64,000 nt of DNA from Anaerococcus sp. (GTDB taxonomy: Bacteria; Bacillota; Clostridia; Tissierellales; Peptoniphilaceae), in NCBI GenBank assembly GCA_030532385.1, contig JAUNLG010000001.1, positions 124,001-188,000 of the forward strand, written 5' to 3'. Below, piece after piece: positions 23,736 to 33,633 of the stretch. Each line of letters starts with the position of its first letter. Position 1 is the stretch's first letter. The position numbers were made by a program, and so were the translations under genes. The notes beneath the pieces are model-generated. The model worked only from the letters and a program-made list of their open reading frames with translations, searched no databases and was not told the origin of the DNA.

Positions 23736-25492
23736 TATGCCTCCCTTATTAGCTCATCAATTTGCTTATCTATTTCTTCTTTTATTTCTTCCATTTTGGA
23801 AAGTTCTTCTTCACTTATTAGTTTAAGTCTTGTTATTCTTTCTTTTACTGGAAGTTTTTCTATTTTCTCAAGCTCTACTCCCTCATTTAGGGCCTTTAGT
23901 GACTTATCATAGTTATAAAGAATTATTGATAGCATCTTCTCTTGTTTTTCTAATGAACAGTAAGCATCTATGTCATGAAAGGCATTTTGTTGAAGGAAGT
24001 CTTCTCTTAGAGACCTTGTTACATTTAATTTTAGTTTATCATCATCTGATAGGGCATCACGTCCTACAAGTCTAACTACTTCTTGCAAACCCTGTTCTTG
24101 TTGAAGAAGACTCATTGATCTTTTTCTCTTTTGTGAGAATTGTTCATCTACAGACTCATCTATATACTCATCCATCTTTGTTTGATAGAGGGAATATGAA
24201 GATAGCCAGTTTATAGCAGGGAAGTGTCTTTGGTAGGATAGGTCATAGTCTAAGCCCCAGAATACCTTAACTATACGAAGGGTTGCTTGGGTTACAGGCT
24301 CTGATAGGTCTCCTCCTGGAGGAGATACTGCTCCTATTAGGGATAAGGATCCTATATCCTCTCTATTTCCTAAAACTTCAACAATACCTGCTCTTTCATA
24401 AAAGTCTGCAATCCTACTTGCAAGGTAGGCAGGGTATCCTTCATCACCAGGCATCTCTTCTAGACGACCACTCATTTCACGAAGGGCTTCTGCCCATCTT
24501 GATGTTGAATCAGCCATCATTGCTACATTATAACCCATGTCCCTGAAGTATTCTGCAAGAGTCACTCCTGTATAGATACTTGCCTCTCTAGCTGCTACTG
24601 GCATGTTTGATGTATTTGCTATAAGAACTGTTCTTTTCATTATAGATTCGCCAGTTTTTGGGTCTACTAGTTCAGGGAATTCATTTAATACGTCAGTCAT
24701 CTCGTTACCACGCTCGCCACATCCTACATAGATTACTATGTCAGCATCGGCATATTTTGCTATTTGGTGTTGGATAACTGTTTTTCCTGACCCAAAAGGT
24801 CCTGGAATAGCTGCTGTACCACCCTTGGCTACAGGAAAGAAGGTATCTATAACCCTTTGGCCTGTCACTAGTGGTTCTACTGGGTCAATTTTTCTTTTTG
24901 ATGGACGAGCTTGTCTAACTGGCCATCTTTGAAGCATTGACACTTCCTTATCCCCATCTTCGCCTGCTATTATAGCTATGGTTTGATCTACTGTAAATTC
25001 ACCAGCTTTTATTTCTTTTATCTTGCCAGAAATTCCTACTGGGACCATGATCTTGTGGGTGATTACTGTTGTCTCTTCAACTTCTCCTAAGATATCTCCA
25101 CCAACAACCTCATCGCCTTCTTCCATTAGAGGTTTAAATTCCCAAAGTTTCTCCCTATTTAGGGCAGGAGATGTTACTCCTCTTTCTAGGAATTCTCCAG
25201 CTAAGTCTTCTAGTTTTTCTAGTGGTCTTTGGATACCATCATACATTCTTTCAAGCATGCCTGGTCCAAGCTCTACTGATAGAGGATGGCCTGTTGTTAC
25301 AACTTCATCCCCAGGGCCGATGCCTGTAGTCTCCTCATATACTTGGATACTAGCCACATCACCTCTCATCTCAATTATTTCGCCGATGAGCTTATCTTTT
25401 GATACCTCGACCACATCATAGATATTGGCATCAGAAAGCCCTTCTGCCTCTATCAATGGGCCTGATACTTTAGTAATTTTACCTTTATTCAA
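23735..25492 (-). CDS. ntpA: V-type ATPase catalytic subunit A
   Basis: This 585-residue catalytic subunit has Walker [14 protein letters not shown] near residue 232. The bulge domain (about residues 115-190) separates V/A-type A chains from F-type beta chains. Walker B-like [35 protein letters not shown] is also present. It hydrolyses (or makes) ATP at the A-B interface, coupled to ion flow through the K ring. Full length. It follows subunit F at 11 bases, with a ribosome site in the gap. Confidence 0.97.
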   Translation of the reverse strand: MNKGKITKVSGPLIEAEGLSDANIYDVVEVSKDKLIGEIIEMRGDVASIQVYEETTGIGPGDEVVTTGHPLSVELGPGMLERMYDGIQRPLEKLEDLAGEFLERGVTSPALNREKLWEFKPLMEEGDEVVGGDILGEVEETTVITHKIMVPVGISGKIKEIKAGEFTVDQTIAIIAGEDGDKEVSMLQRWPVRQARPSKRKIDPVEPLVTGQRVIDTFFPVAKGGTAAIPGPFGSGKTVIQHQIAKYADADIVIYVGCGERGNEMTDVLNEFPELVDPKTGESIMKRTVLIANTSNMPVAAREASIYTGVTLAEYFRDMGYNVAMMADSTSRWAEALREMSGRLEEMPGDEGYPAYLASRIADFYERAGIVEVLGNREDIGSLSLIGAVSPPGGDLSEPVTQATLRIVKVFWGLDYDLSYQRHFPAINWLSSYSLYQTKMDEYIDESVDEQFSQKRKRSMSLLQQEQGLQEVVRLVGRDALSDDDKLKLNVTRSLREDFLQQNAFHDIDAYCSLEKQEKMLSIILYNYDKSLKALNEGVELEKIEKLPVKERITRLKLISEEELSKMEEIKEEIDKQIDELIREA

Positions 25493-25503
25493 ATTAAGCT
25501 CCT

Positions 25504-25815
25504 TTAATCTAGAATATTTGCTCCAACTGCCTTTTCTACTGACTTGTTTATATCAGCAAGGCCTATACCCATAGATCCCTTGTTGGATGGGATTAGGATA
25601 ATAGCTGGAGTCATCTCTTCTCTATATTTGTCAATCGTAGATGGGATTTCTTTGGCAAAGGCTTCTGTTATAAAGATTATTCCAACTTGTTTTTTTGCTA
25701 AATCTTCTATTATCTTTTTTGCATCTTCCCCATCTATCGCTGTATATACTTTTACACCCAATGCCTTAAATGCAAGGATTGAGTCCTTATCTCCTATTAC
25801 TGCTACTTCATACAT
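25504..25815 (-). CDS. ntpG: V-type ATPase subunit F (NtpG in E. hirae)
   Basis: A 103-residue Rossmann-like subunit of the central axle. It starts [23 protein letters not shown] and contains [13 protein letters not shown] near residue 50, both typical of the family. It overlaps subunit C by eight bases. It binds the D shaft and links it to the C subunit. Confidence 0.93.
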   Translation of the reverse strand: MYEVAVIGDKDSILAFKALGVKVYTAIDGEDAKKIIEDLAKKQVGIIFITEAFAKEIPSTIDKYREEMTPAIILIPSNKGSMGIGLADINKSVEKAVGANILD

Positions 25816-26869
25816 AAGACTTCCTTAACCTTTCTAAAGTAAGGTCCCTATCTAGACCATTCATCTTTGATACAAAGAGAATTCTTAGGTTCTTTATCTC
25901 AATTTCTTTTGAAATAAGGAAGTTTAATAAGACCTCCGGTCCGAATGTTACAATCTTTGCATCAATAGTAAAGTCTGTCATATGAGCATCGATTGCCTTT
26001 TCAAGGTCAAGAATTATATCATCAAGGTCCCTTGATTCCTTAAGTAGGCCATCAACATACTTACTTATCCTGCTCTTTGCTAGACTTGCCTTTAATCTTG
26101 GTAAATCCATAGAGAAATATTCCTTAAACTTATCTTCTTCTATAAATCCCCCTTCAATTAGGGATTCTTCTAGAAGGTCTATAGATTCATCCTGGCTTTT
26201 TACCCTAAGGAGGGTCTTTAGGTTTATTAGGTCTATATCCTCCCTAGTAAAGTCTATTAGTTCTTCTAGGCCAAGATTTTTTGCATCCTCCAATTTCATT
26301 TGATAGTTAACCTTATCTAAGTATAGGTCTATATCTTGAGGATCTTTGGTTTTTTCAAAGATTTCTATGGCTTTTTTAGCAAAGTCTAGATAGACTTCTT
26401 CATCTTTTTTTACTTTCTCTTCATTCTTAAGGTTAAGGTCATCAACACTTATAAAAGGCTTATCCTTATGATCTTCTTTGATTAGGTTTTTCTTGATAAA
26501 GGCAAGGTCAAGCTCACCCATATCAAGGTAAAGTTCCTTATAATCCTTATCTTGGATTACTTCTTTTACTATAAGTTTTAGGTTATGAAAGTGGTATTTC
26601 TCCCTCATATACTTTAGGATATTTTCATCTGGTGAAAAATCTTCTATCAACTCATAGACTCTCTTTAATTCAGCCTTTAGGATTTTCTCATACTCTTCTG
26701 GCCTAACTAAAGACTCGATAGGATCCCTATAGATTGAATCATTTAGCTGTGCTAGTATATCCTTTAGGCTATCAAAGTCATTTAGCCTTTCAAGTTCAGT
26801 CCTAGTAAGGAGATTTTTTTCATAAATTCTAGTTGAAATAGATGCACCTATATAGTCATCTTTCCTCAT
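25808..26869 (-). CDS. ntpC: V-type ATPase subunit C
   Basis: This 353-residue, almost all-helical protein of the V-ATPase C (AC39/NtpC) family connects the central stalk to the K ring. Landmarks are SISTRIYEKNLLTRTELERL at the start and LINLKTLLRVKS near residue 213 (the family's 'D-x-x-N-L-K-x-x-L-R' motif). The C-terminus carries NLRILFVSKMNGL. Start follows gaggtgg-type sequence. Confidence 0.92.
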   Translation of the reverse strand: MRKDDYIGASISTRIYEKNLLTRTELERLNDFDSLKDILAQLNDSIYRDPIESLVRPEEYEKILKAELKRVYELIEDFSPDENILKYMREKYHFHNLKLIVKEVIQDKDYKELYLDMGELDLAFIKKNLIKEDHKDKPFISVDDLNLKNEEKVKKDEEVYLDFAKKAIEIFEKTKDPQDIDLYLDKVNYQMKLEDAKNLGLEELIDFTREDIDLINLKTLLRVKSQDESIDLLEESLIEGGFIEEDKFKEYFSMDLPRLKASLAKSRISKYVDGLLKESRDLDDIILDLEKAIDAHMTDFTIDAKIVTFGPEVLLNFLISKEIEIKNLRILFVSKMNGLDRDLTLERLRKSYV

Positions 26870-26878
26870 TTAACCACC

Positions 26879-27436
26879 TCACTTAAATAAGCTATCTGAT
26901 ATTTGTTTTTTAATATCGTCTATATTGTATCTGATTAAAGAAGAGAACCTATTATCATAAATGACATCTCCATCTTTTATGATAAAACCCTCATCTATGC
27001 CTTCTTCAGAAATTTTAATCTTTGGATTTGTAATATCACTTGGACTTATAGCAGCCTTCATATCATGTTGAAGGATTAGAAGTCCCTTGATATCCCCGTA
27101 GTTTTCTAGGGAATTTCTTATAAATTTCTTATAAGAATTTTCATCCATTTCTTTTAATTCTTCGATTAATCTTTCTATAAGCTCATCTATAAGGTCATTT
27201 TTTGCTGCAATTTTTATATCTCTTGCCTGTCTTTGGGCTGAGACTTTCTCATTTTCTATGATAGATGTGCTCTCTTTGTTTGCATCTTCTATTATATTTT
27301 TAGCCCTTTCATTTGCTTCTTTTAGACTTTCTTCTTTAATCTTTGAAGCTTGATCTTGGGCTTTTTTTAGGATTTCTGCCTCTTCTTCTTTTCCCTTTCC
27401 TATAATACTTTCTAAGATTAAATCAAGATTATTCAT
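26879..27436 (-). CDS. ntpE: V-type ATPase subunit E (peripheral stalk)
   Basis: A 185-residue subunit with a long charged coiled coil (about residues 15-90, rich in Glu, Lys and Ala) and a globular C-terminal domain. It pairs with the small H/G-type subunit to form the peripheral stalk that holds the head still. Assignment rests on size, coiled-coil form and operon position between K and C; sequence motifs are weak in this family. Confidence 0.85.
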   Translation of the reverse strand: MNNLDLILESIIGKGKEEEAEILKKAQDQASKIKEESLKEANERAKNIIEDANKESTSIIENEKVSAQRQARDIKIAAKNDLIDELIERLIEELKEMDENSYKKFIRNSLENYGDIKGLLILQHDMKAAISPSDITNPKIKISEEGIDEGFIIKDGDVIYDNRFSSLIRYNIDDIKKQISDSLFK

Positions 27437-27450
27437 AATCTTTTCCTAAA

Positions 27451-27921
27451 CTAAGCATTTAGTACAAGTAAAAGTGATATAACAAAGCCAAGAATTGCAT
27501 ATAACTCAACCATTACTGAGTAAACTACACCCTTGATAAATTCGCCTTCGTTTTTAGCTAATATATTTACACCTGCTACTGCTACTCTTGCTTGTCTTAC
27601 TGCTGAAAAGTAGCCCACTATTGCTACTGGAAGGGCTGCCATTAGTAGGTAAAGTCCCTTTGCAAAGTCAATATCACCTGCTGTTACTTGGTTATAGATA
27701 AAAAATCCGATTACAAAGCCATATAGACCTTGGGTACCAGGAAGAAGTTGTAGGATTAGTGCCTTACCAAACTTTTCTGGCTCTTCTACTGTTAGGGCTG
27801 CTGTAGCCTCACCTGTCATACCTGTTCCTTTAGCAGATCCCATACCTGCTACTAAAGTTGCTATTGCTGCAGCTAAAACCGCAAAAATCATACCACCATT
27901 TTCAATAAAGAAATTACTCAT
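27451..27921 (-). CDS. ntpK: V-type ATPase subunit K (Na+-binding rotor ring)
   Basis: This 156-residue proteolipid has four helices, a fused double hairpin as in E. hirae NtpK (also 156). The ion-site residues of the Na+ enzyme are all present: L60, T63 and Q64 (in LLPGTQGLYG), Q110 (in VRQARVAV) and the essential E139 (in MVELYAILG). This set distinguishes Na+ from H+ rings, so the complex very likely pumps Na+. Overlaps subunit I by eight bases. Confidence 0.96.
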   Translation of the reverse strand: MSNFFIENGGMIFAVLAAAIATLVAGMGSAKGTGMTGEATAALTVEEPEKFGKALILQLLPGTQGLYGFVIGFFIYNQVTAGDIDFAKGLYLLMAALPVAIVGYFSAVRQARVAVAGVNILAKNEGEFIKGVVYSVMVELYAILGFVISLLLVLNA

Positions 27922-29851
27922 TGTCTCCTCCTCTTAATATTTTGACAAATTTGGTATCTTCTACCATCTCACGGAACTTAATTCCGCCACCTTCATAAAA
28001 TTTATTAAACATCTCTACATATATTAGCCTTAAGCCATGGACATAGGCTGATAGGTAGGATAGGAACATATTAAATAGTTGGAAGATTATAAAGACTATG
28101 ATCCCTCCAACAATTCCTACAAGTCCTCCATCAAATAGCATTCTTACTATAATATTTACTGAGTAAGCTACAAAGCCTCCAGATAAGACTAGGGCCATTA
28201 GCCTAAGGAAGGATACGAAATCTCCTATCCAGGAGGTTAGACCATATACTTCATAAGCTCCTGATCCAAGCCTTCCTCCAATACTCTTAGCATCTCTTCC
28301 AGAAAATAGGAAGATGCCAATTATGCCTATTATCATTAGCCAAAGGGCAATCCTTGATGAGTTTAGGGCAAGTACTACAGCCCCTCCTACTGCCATATAC
28401 ATAAAGCCAACATCTAAAAATGCATCTACTGGCTTTCCATCTCTTATTTGCATGTAAGCCTTTGCTCCTAGGGCAGTAAATAAGGAAATACCACCTATGA
28501 TTAAGGACATGGTTATAAGAGTGTCTATATCAGTTTGGGTGTCAACCCATCCAAAAGGAACTTCTATTATTCCTCCAAATACAGATCCAAATATTATACC
28601 AAAGACTGATGCTGATATGGATATTCTTAAAAATAACCTTAGCATCTTTTTGGTAGAATTAGGAAACTTCTTAAATTTAAGTAAGCCTAGGATTGCAATA
28701 ACTGCAAGTAGGCCATAGCCTAAGTCTCCTATCATGAAACCTGTAAATATTGTATAAAATATTGCTACTAGAGATGACGGATCCATCTCACTATATTTTG
28801 GTAGAGAATAAGTTTTTACAACCTCTTCATAAGGATCTACCAACTTATTATTCTCTAGTATTATTGGAACTTTTGGGTCCTCCTTGCTAGCAGGATCCAT
28901 TTCTAGGATATATTTTTTATCCAAGACTTCATTTAGATCATCTATGAAACTTTGACTTTTATCAGCTGGAATATAGCCTTCTATTAGGTTCATAAGGTCG
29001 GTTGCTAGGAAAAATTCACTGGATTCTTCCTTTTTTCTACGGTTGACCATACAAGCCTTATAGATATATAAGTCTTTTAAGTATTTTTCATAAGCTAGGA
29101 TATCTTTATCTATCCCTTTTAGGTCACTTTCATTGGCCTTTTTCTTATCAGCCAGGGCCTTTATATTATCCTTGATATTGCCATCTGCATGAACTTTTAC
29201 CTTGCTAAAACCATATTCTCTTAGAACTTCTATGAAAGCTTCTTTATCCTTAATTGATGATAGTCCAATTATATAGGTATTTTTGTCTACCTCATTTAAT
29301 TTCACCACCAAAGATTCTTCAAGATTCCTTTCAACTAAGGCCTTTTTTAAATCTTCATAGAATTGGCTTGATATTAATCCAGTTTCTAGAAAAACTCTCT
29401 TAGACTCATAAAGCCTATCTAGGTCAGCTCTTATATCCTTCCAAGGCCTTAGGCTATCTAACTTGTTATCAAGCTCATTTCTTAAAGATAGGGCTTGGTC
29501 TTTTTTTAAAATTAAATCCTTAATATTTTTATATATTAGGTTAAATTTAAAGTTCTCGCCCTTCTTTTTTACATCAGCTAGGCTAAATTCACTAAAAGAT
29601 TGGTCTAATTTTAGACCCTCTTTCTTCATGGCTCCTTCTATAATATCGATTACATAATCTATTTTGGCCAAGTCCGAATCAATTCTTGAAAGTCTTTCAG
29701 TGTTTATAACCTCTGTAAGCTTATCTTCGTCATCAGCTAAGTCTAGGTCATTGAAATGAACATAGTTAAAGGCTTGAAGTCTTTCTAAAAGCTCATCCCT
29801 ATCGGATTTAAAAGCTAGCAAGTTAAACTTATTCATTTTAACTATTGCCAT
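27914..29851 (-). CDS. ntpI: V-type ATPase subunit I (membrane stator)
   Basis: The 645-residue subunit 'a' homologue has a cytoplasmic half (about 1-330) with coiled coils bound by the peripheral stalks. The membrane half has about eight helices and forms the ion half-channels. Landmarks are MIGDLGYGLLAV near residue 371, YGLTSWIGDFVSFLRLMALVLSGG near residue 535 (with the essential Arg), and the final helix near GLRLIYVEMFNKFYEGGG. It overlaps the H subunit by 14 bases. Confidence 0.95.
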   Translation of the reverse strand: MAIVKMNKFNLLAFKSDRDELLERLQAFNYVHFNDLDLADDEDKLTEVINTERLSRIDSDLAKIDYVIDIIEGAMKKEGLKLDQSFSEFSLADVKKKGENFKFNLIYKNIKDLILKKDQALSLRNELDNKLDSLRPWKDIRADLDRLYESKRVFLETGLISSQFYEDLKKALVERNLEESLVVKLNEVDKNTYIIGLSSIKDKEAFIEVLREYGFSKVKVHADGNIKDNIKALADKKKANESDLKGIDKDILAYEKYLKDLYIYKACMVNRRKKEESSEFFLATDLMNLIEGYIPADKSQSFIDDLNEVLDKKYILEMDPASKEDPKVPIILENNKLVDPYEEVVKTYSLPKYSEMDPSSLVAIFYTIFTGFMIGDLGYGLLAVIAILGLLKFKKFPNSTKKMLRLFLRISISASVFGIIFGSVFGGIIEVPFGWVDTQTDIDTLITMSLIIGGISLFTALGAKAYMQIRDGKPVDAFLDVGFMYMAVGGAVVLALNSSRIALWLMIIGIIGIFLFSGRDAKSIGGRLGSGAYEVYGLTSWIGDFVSFLRLMALVLSGGFVAYSVNIIVRMLFDGGLVGIVGGIIVFIIFQLFNMFLSYLSAYVHGLRLIYVEMFNKFYEGGGIKFREMVEDTKFVKILRGGDNE

Positions 29852-30161
29852 TTTCTATAATTCCTTCCTTTAGAGATCTTATAATCTTCTCAATTACTTC
29901 TTTATCTTGATTCTTAATCTCACTTGCCTCATCCCTTGCCTGTTTGATGGTTGGCTCTTTTTCTTTGCTTGCAAGGTCATTGGCATCCATAAGAATCTTT
30001 TTTGCCTTCTTATTTGCCTTTAAAATTATTTGCTCATATTCCTCATCAGAATCAGACTTAGCCTTATCTATCAGGTCACGAGCCTTAATCTTTGCTTTAT
30101 CAACAGTCTCTTTAGCCTTAAGCTCGGCTTCTTGGACTCTTAATAATACATCACTAGCCAT
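29838..30161 (-). CDS. ntpF: V-type ATPase peripheral-stalk subunit (H/G-type; NtpF in E. hirae)
   Basis: The 107-residue protein is almost entirely a charged coiled coil, with the right-handed Ala/Lys/Glu pattern (EAELKAKETVDKAKIKARDLID). It pairs with subunit E in the outer stalk. It is the first gene of the nine-gene operon (order F I K E C G A B D in ntp nomenclature). Ribosome site gggggtg lies before the ATG. Assignment is by form, length and position. Confidence 0.85.
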   Translation of the reverse strand: MASDVLLRVQEAELKAKETVDKAKIKARDLIDKAKSDSDEEYEQIILKANKKAKKILMDANDLASKEKEPTIKQARDEASEIKNQDKEVIEKIIRSLKEGIIENGNS

Positions 30162-30188
30162 CTTTCACCCCCTATTTGCCATATTAAA

Positions 30189-30197
30189 ATTATATCA
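30189..30197 (-). promoter_or_regulatory. Probable extended -10 promoter of the V-ATPase operon
   Basis: On the minus strand TGA-TATAAT lies about 30 bases before the first V-ATPase start codon. The -35 region is weak, and no operator was recognised. Confidence 0.45.
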
Positions 30198-30273
30198 TAA
30201 AATATTTATATATGATATAGTATTCTAGTAAGAACCGTTTAAATTACAAAATTTAAAGCCAAAAGGATTAAAT

Positions 30274-31413
30274 ATGTTCAAAAAATTTTTGATAATAATT
30301 TTAGGTTTTCTATTGACCGCTTGCCAAGGAAATCCTGACCAAGGTCAACAAAAAAATAACGATTCATCTTTATTATACCCGTTATCAGCAATATCCTCTC
30401 TAAAAGAAGATGATTCCTTAAAAACCTCTATGGATGGATTGGATTTTCCTTCAAGGATTAAGGCTGATGAAAATGAGCCTTACAAGAGAAAAGACCTGGA
30501 AAATCTTGATTATGGAAAGACCATCAATTTTGCTAATATGTATATTAGGATTCCAAAAAAATCTAAGGTTTTTTCAAATATGGATACCTACTATATAGAC
30601 TTGCCCTACTCTCCTTCTTATAGCATATATTTTACTTTAGAAGAATTTGATCCTGGCAAGGACCTATCCTTAGAAGAAGCTAGTAAACTTATATATAAGG
30701 ACCTAGTAACTAGCGAAAGACTTATATCCAAATTTGCTAAAAATGACCTGTCTAACCTAACAAGTGGGTATTTTATAACACAAAAAGATCATACAAGAAC
30801 CACCCATCTTCTAATAAAGGCTCCAGATACAATAATTTATTTTAGGATAGTTGAAGATATCAGCCTTAGCCATGCATCTTCTGCTATAATGAGTGATTTA
30901 GTCATGGGGATTTTTAGGCTAGATGATGATCCTCTTGAAGTAAATAAGTCTTTTAAATCCTATGCCGACCTTATATCCGTCTTTGTAAGTAAAGAAGTTC
31001 ACATGGGGGATATTAATTTTAAAATCCCTGATAACTTCCTCTTAGACCAAAAATCAGAAAATCTTATGACCTTTGTCCACAAGGAAGATGGCCAGGTGGT
31101 AAGTGAAATAATAGGAATTATACAAAAAAAGGATGGTAGGGATATTAGAAGTGTATTTAATGATCCTTATAGCAAAATTGTTTATCCTGCTAACCTGGTA
31201 ACAAGTTCAAGACTTTCCTATGAGAATTCAGACTTCCCTTATATAAGGTCAAGGGCCAGGCTTTATCATCCAAGCTTAAGCCTTGATGGAGATAAGTTAG
31301 TTATAGCAAGTGATAGCTCCTATATAAGCCTTTTTATCCTAGGCCCTTTAGAAAATGTCAGTCAAACCAACCTTATGACAACATCTATCATAAGAAGTAT
31401 AAAGAAAGATTGA
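30274..31413 (+). CDS. Lipoprotein of unknown function
   Basis: The 379-residue precursor has a lipoprotein signal ending in the lipobox LLTAC (Cys17). A polar linker follows (residues 18-35), then two apparently repeated alpha/beta halves. Each contains an 'I.IP....' strand (MYIRIPKKSKVF near residue 90 and INFKIPDNFLLD near residue 248) that may mark a duplicated domain. I do not recognise the family. It is divergent from the V-ATPase operon and only 6 bp upstream of a glycosyltransferase gene, so the two are co-transcribed. Confidence 0.75.
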   Translation: MFKKFLIIILGFLLTACQGNPDQGQQKNNDSSLLYPLSAISSLKEDDSLKTSMDGLDFPSRIKADENEPYKRKDLENLDYGKTINFANMYIRIPKKSKVFSNMDTYYIDLPYSPSYSIYFTLEEFDPGKDLSLEEASKLIYKDLVTSERLISKFAKNDLSNLTSGYFITQKDHTRTTHLLIKAPDTIIYFRIVEDISLSHASSAIMSDLVMGIFRLDDDPLEVNKSFKSYADLISVFVSKEVHMGDINFKIPDNFLLDQKSENLMTFVHKEDGQVVSEIIGIIQKKDGRDIRSVFNDPYSKIVYPANLVTSSRLSYENSDFPYIRSRARLYHPSLSLDGDKLVIASDSSYISLFILGPLENVSQTNLMTTSIIRSIKKD

Positions 31414-31419
31414 GGATTT

Positions 31420-32514
31420 ATGAAAATTAGAATCTTACATGTATTTGGAACCTTAAATAGGGGTGGAGCCGAAACCCTTATTATGAATATCTATAGGAAT
31501 ATCGACAGGGATCAAATTCAATTTGACTTCCTAGTCCACCACCAAGAAGAGGGTGCCTATGAAAGCGAGGCCAAATCTTTGGGAGCTAGGGTCTTTAGGA
31601 TCCCCTCCTACAAACTTATCAACCACCTATCCTACAAAAAAGCCTGGGATAGGCTCTTAAGTGACCATAAGGAGTTAAAAATTATCCACTGCCATAAAGA
31701 ATCTATAATAGCTCCTGTAATGACCTATGCAAGAAACCATGGAAGAATTGCCATAGCCCACAGCCACAATACCCAAAATATACCAGGCTATAAGGGAAGG
31801 ATCATGGATATTTTAAATAAGAATACTTACCAAAAAGCCTCCTACCACTTTGCCTGCTCTAAGGATGCGGGAAGGTGGATGTATGGAGTCAATAAGGATT
31901 TTGAAGTTATCAATAATGGTATAGAAATTGATAAGTTCACCTTCAACAAAAAAGCTAGAGAAAGAATCAGGGCTAGGCTAGGAATTACAAATCAAAAAGT
32001 CCTTGGCCACATAGCAAGGTTTAATGAGCAAAAAAACCACAAGTTTTTGATTGATATTTTTAAAGACCTGGTGGACGATGATCCCAACCATATCCTTATT
32101 TTGGCAGGAGAAGGAGAGTTGATGGAGCCAATCAAAAAGAAGGTTGAAGACTTGGGGCTTTCAGAAAAAGTGATCTTCTTAGGGTCTATCTCTTATGTCA
32201 ATGAACTGTTATCTGCCATAGATATTTTTATCCTCCCCTCCCTCTATGAAGGACTTGCAGTATCTACCATAGAAGCCCAGGCTTCAGGGGTAAAAACCCT
32301 CCTAGCTGATACTATAGATAAGAATTCTAAAATAAGTAACCTAGTAGAATTTATTCCCATAGATAAGGGCAGTAAACCTTGGCTTGATGCTATAAAAAAT
32401 ACCGGCCCTTATAAGAGAGAAGATATGACAGATATAATTTCTAAGGCAGGCTTTAATATAAAAGAAACTGCCAAGGACTTAGAAAATTTTTATAAAAAGT
32501 TGGTAAGAAACTAG
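31420..32514 (+). CDS. Glycosyltransferase family 4 (GT-B, EpsF/CapM-like)
   Basis: The 364-residue GT-B enzyme begins RILHVFGTLNRGGAETLIMNIYR, the acceptor-side 'G-G-A-E' motif of exopolysaccharide GT4 enzymes. Its C-terminal half has GEGELMEPIKKKVEDLGL and the nucleotide-sugar motif SLYEGLAVSTIEAQASG (E-x7-E). Expected role: transfer of a sugar to a lipid- or polysaccharide-linked acceptor on the cytoplasmic face of the membrane. It sits alone with a lipoprotein gene rather than in a capsule cluster, so acceptor and donor are unknown. Confidence 0.88.
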   Translation: MKIRILHVFGTLNRGGAETLIMNIYRNIDRDQIQFDFLVHHQEEGAYESEAKSLGARVFRIPSYKLINHLSYKKAWDRLLSDHKELKIIHCHKESIIAPVMTYARNHGRIAIAHSHNTQNIPGYKGRIMDILNKNTYQKASYHFACSKDAGRWMYGVNKDFEVINNGIEIDKFTFNKKARERIRARLGITNQKVLGHIARFNEQKNHKFLIDIFKDLVDDDPNHILILAGEGELMEPIKKKVEDLGLSEKVIFLGSISYVNELLSAIDIFILPSLYEGLAVSTIEAQASGVKTLLADTIDKNSKISNLVEFIPIDKGSKPWLDAIKNTGPYKREDMTDIISKAGFNIKETAKDLENFYKKLVRN

Positions 32515-32535
32515 ATTTTAAATAAAAGCAACCAT

Positions 32536-32576
32536 AAGTTGCCTAAATACCAAGCCCTATTGGTGGTAGGCAACTT
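32536..32576 (+). other. Long imperfect hairpin before the XRE gene
   Basis: AAGTTGCCTA (32536-32545) pairs with TAGGCAACTT (32567-32576), and inner ACCAA/TTGGT adds five pairs. There is no T run, so it is a poor terminator. It may be a processed 3' end or a regulator site for the gene that follows. Confidence 0.5.
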
Positions 32577-32621
32577 AACTTAAGGCTATGATATAGGTAA
32601 TAAAACCTAAGGAGGAGCAAA

Positions 32622-33572
32622 ATGATACTTGCAGATAAACTTATATATCTAAGAAAATCTTTCAACATGACCCAAGAAGACCTAGCCTATAAAATGGGTG
32701 TATCAAGACAAGCTATTTCTAAGTGGGAATCATCCATGTCTGTCCCAGAGCTTGAAAGGATAATCAAGCTTTCAGAAATATTTTCGATAACAACAGACTT
32801 TCTTTTAAATGATAAGATGGAAATTGAGGATTTAAAAGGCCAATACACTGATAGCTTTCAAGGAAAAAAGTTAGATATGGACTTTGCCAACAACTACCTA
32901 ATAGCCTACAATAAGTTTGCTAAAAATATTGGTCTTGCTGTCTTTGTATTTATCTTTGGAGTAAGCCTTTATTCCATCCTAGAATCCCTTAATCAAAGAA
33001 TTTTTAATATCCTAGCAAGCCCCTTCCTCCTAGCCTTTATTAGCCTTGGAGTTGTTATTTGCATTAAGGCTATTACAAATATTTCTAAGTATGATCTTAT
33101 AGAAGAAGAGGATTATGAACTTAGCTATGGGGTAAGGGGCCTTATTGAAAACGAAGAAGAAGCCTTTGCTCGTAGGCATAGCAAAAATCTAATCCTTGGG
33201 GTTGCCCTTATTTTAGTCTCCATGATCCCTTACCTAGTATTTGATGGAATATATAGAGAAAACATCCCAGAAAACTTAGATGGCCTACTGGTAGGTCTTA
33301 TGCTTTTTATGATAGCCTTAGGATCAGGACTTTTGACCTATACATCCACAAGAAAGTCCTCCTATAAGAAAATAATAGAAAATGAAGACCTCCTAACCTT
33401 AAAGAAAAATAAGAGAAATGATAAAATCTTTGCCATCTTTTGGATTGGTGTTACAGGAACTTATTTTCTAATATCCTTTGTTTTTAACCTATGGTCAATA
33501 TCATGGTTGATCTGGCCTCTAGCCTTTCTAATCTCTATAATCCTTGCAATTATCTTTGAAGCAAGCAAATAA
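32622..33572 (+). CDS. XRE-family regulator with a membrane C-terminal domain
   Basis: This 316-residue protein has an N-terminal HTH_3 domain (residues 5-60; MTQEDLAYKMGVSRQAISKWES is the helix-turn-helix). Its membrane part has six helices in three pairs (about 100-120, 126-150, 188-208, 220-240, 268-290 and 294-314). This layout is common in Firmicutes regulators that sense at the membrane. Start follows ctaaggagg. It is monocistronic and ends at a terminator beside a parS-like site. Target genes are unknown. Confidence 0.88.
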   Translation: MILADKLIYLRKSFNMTQEDLAYKMGVSRQAISKWESSMSVPELERIIKLSEIFSITTDFLLNDKMEIEDLKGQYTDSFQGKKLDMDFANNYLIAYNKFAKNIGLAVFVFIFGVSLYSILESLNQRIFNILASPFLLAFISLGVVICIKAITNISKYDLIEEEDYELSYGVRGLIENEEEAFARRHSKNLILGVALILVSMIPYLVFDGIYRENIPENLDGLLVGLMLFMIALGSGLLTYTSTRKSSYKKIIENEDLLTLKKNKRNDKIFAIFWIGVTGTYFLISFVFNLWSISWLIWPLAFLISIILAIIFEASK

Positions 33573-33586
33573 AGACTTACAAAACA

Positions 33587-33614
33587 AAAAGACGGTTAAT
33601 CCCGTCTTTTGTTT
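33587..33614 (+). terminator. Intrinsic terminator of the XRE gene
   Basis: aaaagacgg (33587-33595) pairs with ccgtctttt (33602-33610), followed by a T-rich tail. Confidence 0.75.
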
Positions 33615-33615
33615 T

Positions 33616-33631
33616 TGTTTCATGTGAAACA
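33616..33631. other. parS-like site 1
   Basis: TGTTTCATGTGAAACA differs in one base from the ParB target TGTTTCACGTGAAACA. It lies between convergent genes, 20 kb away from the other four sites. Confidence 0.75.
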
Positions 33632-33633
33632 TC

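Noticed and set aside
20985-25430. Long open frames on the plus strand across the CNNM and V-ATPase genes (for example 20985-21359 and 25023-25421)
   Set aside because: They are antisense shadows of well-conserved minus-strand genes, lack ribosome sites and give low-complexity translations.
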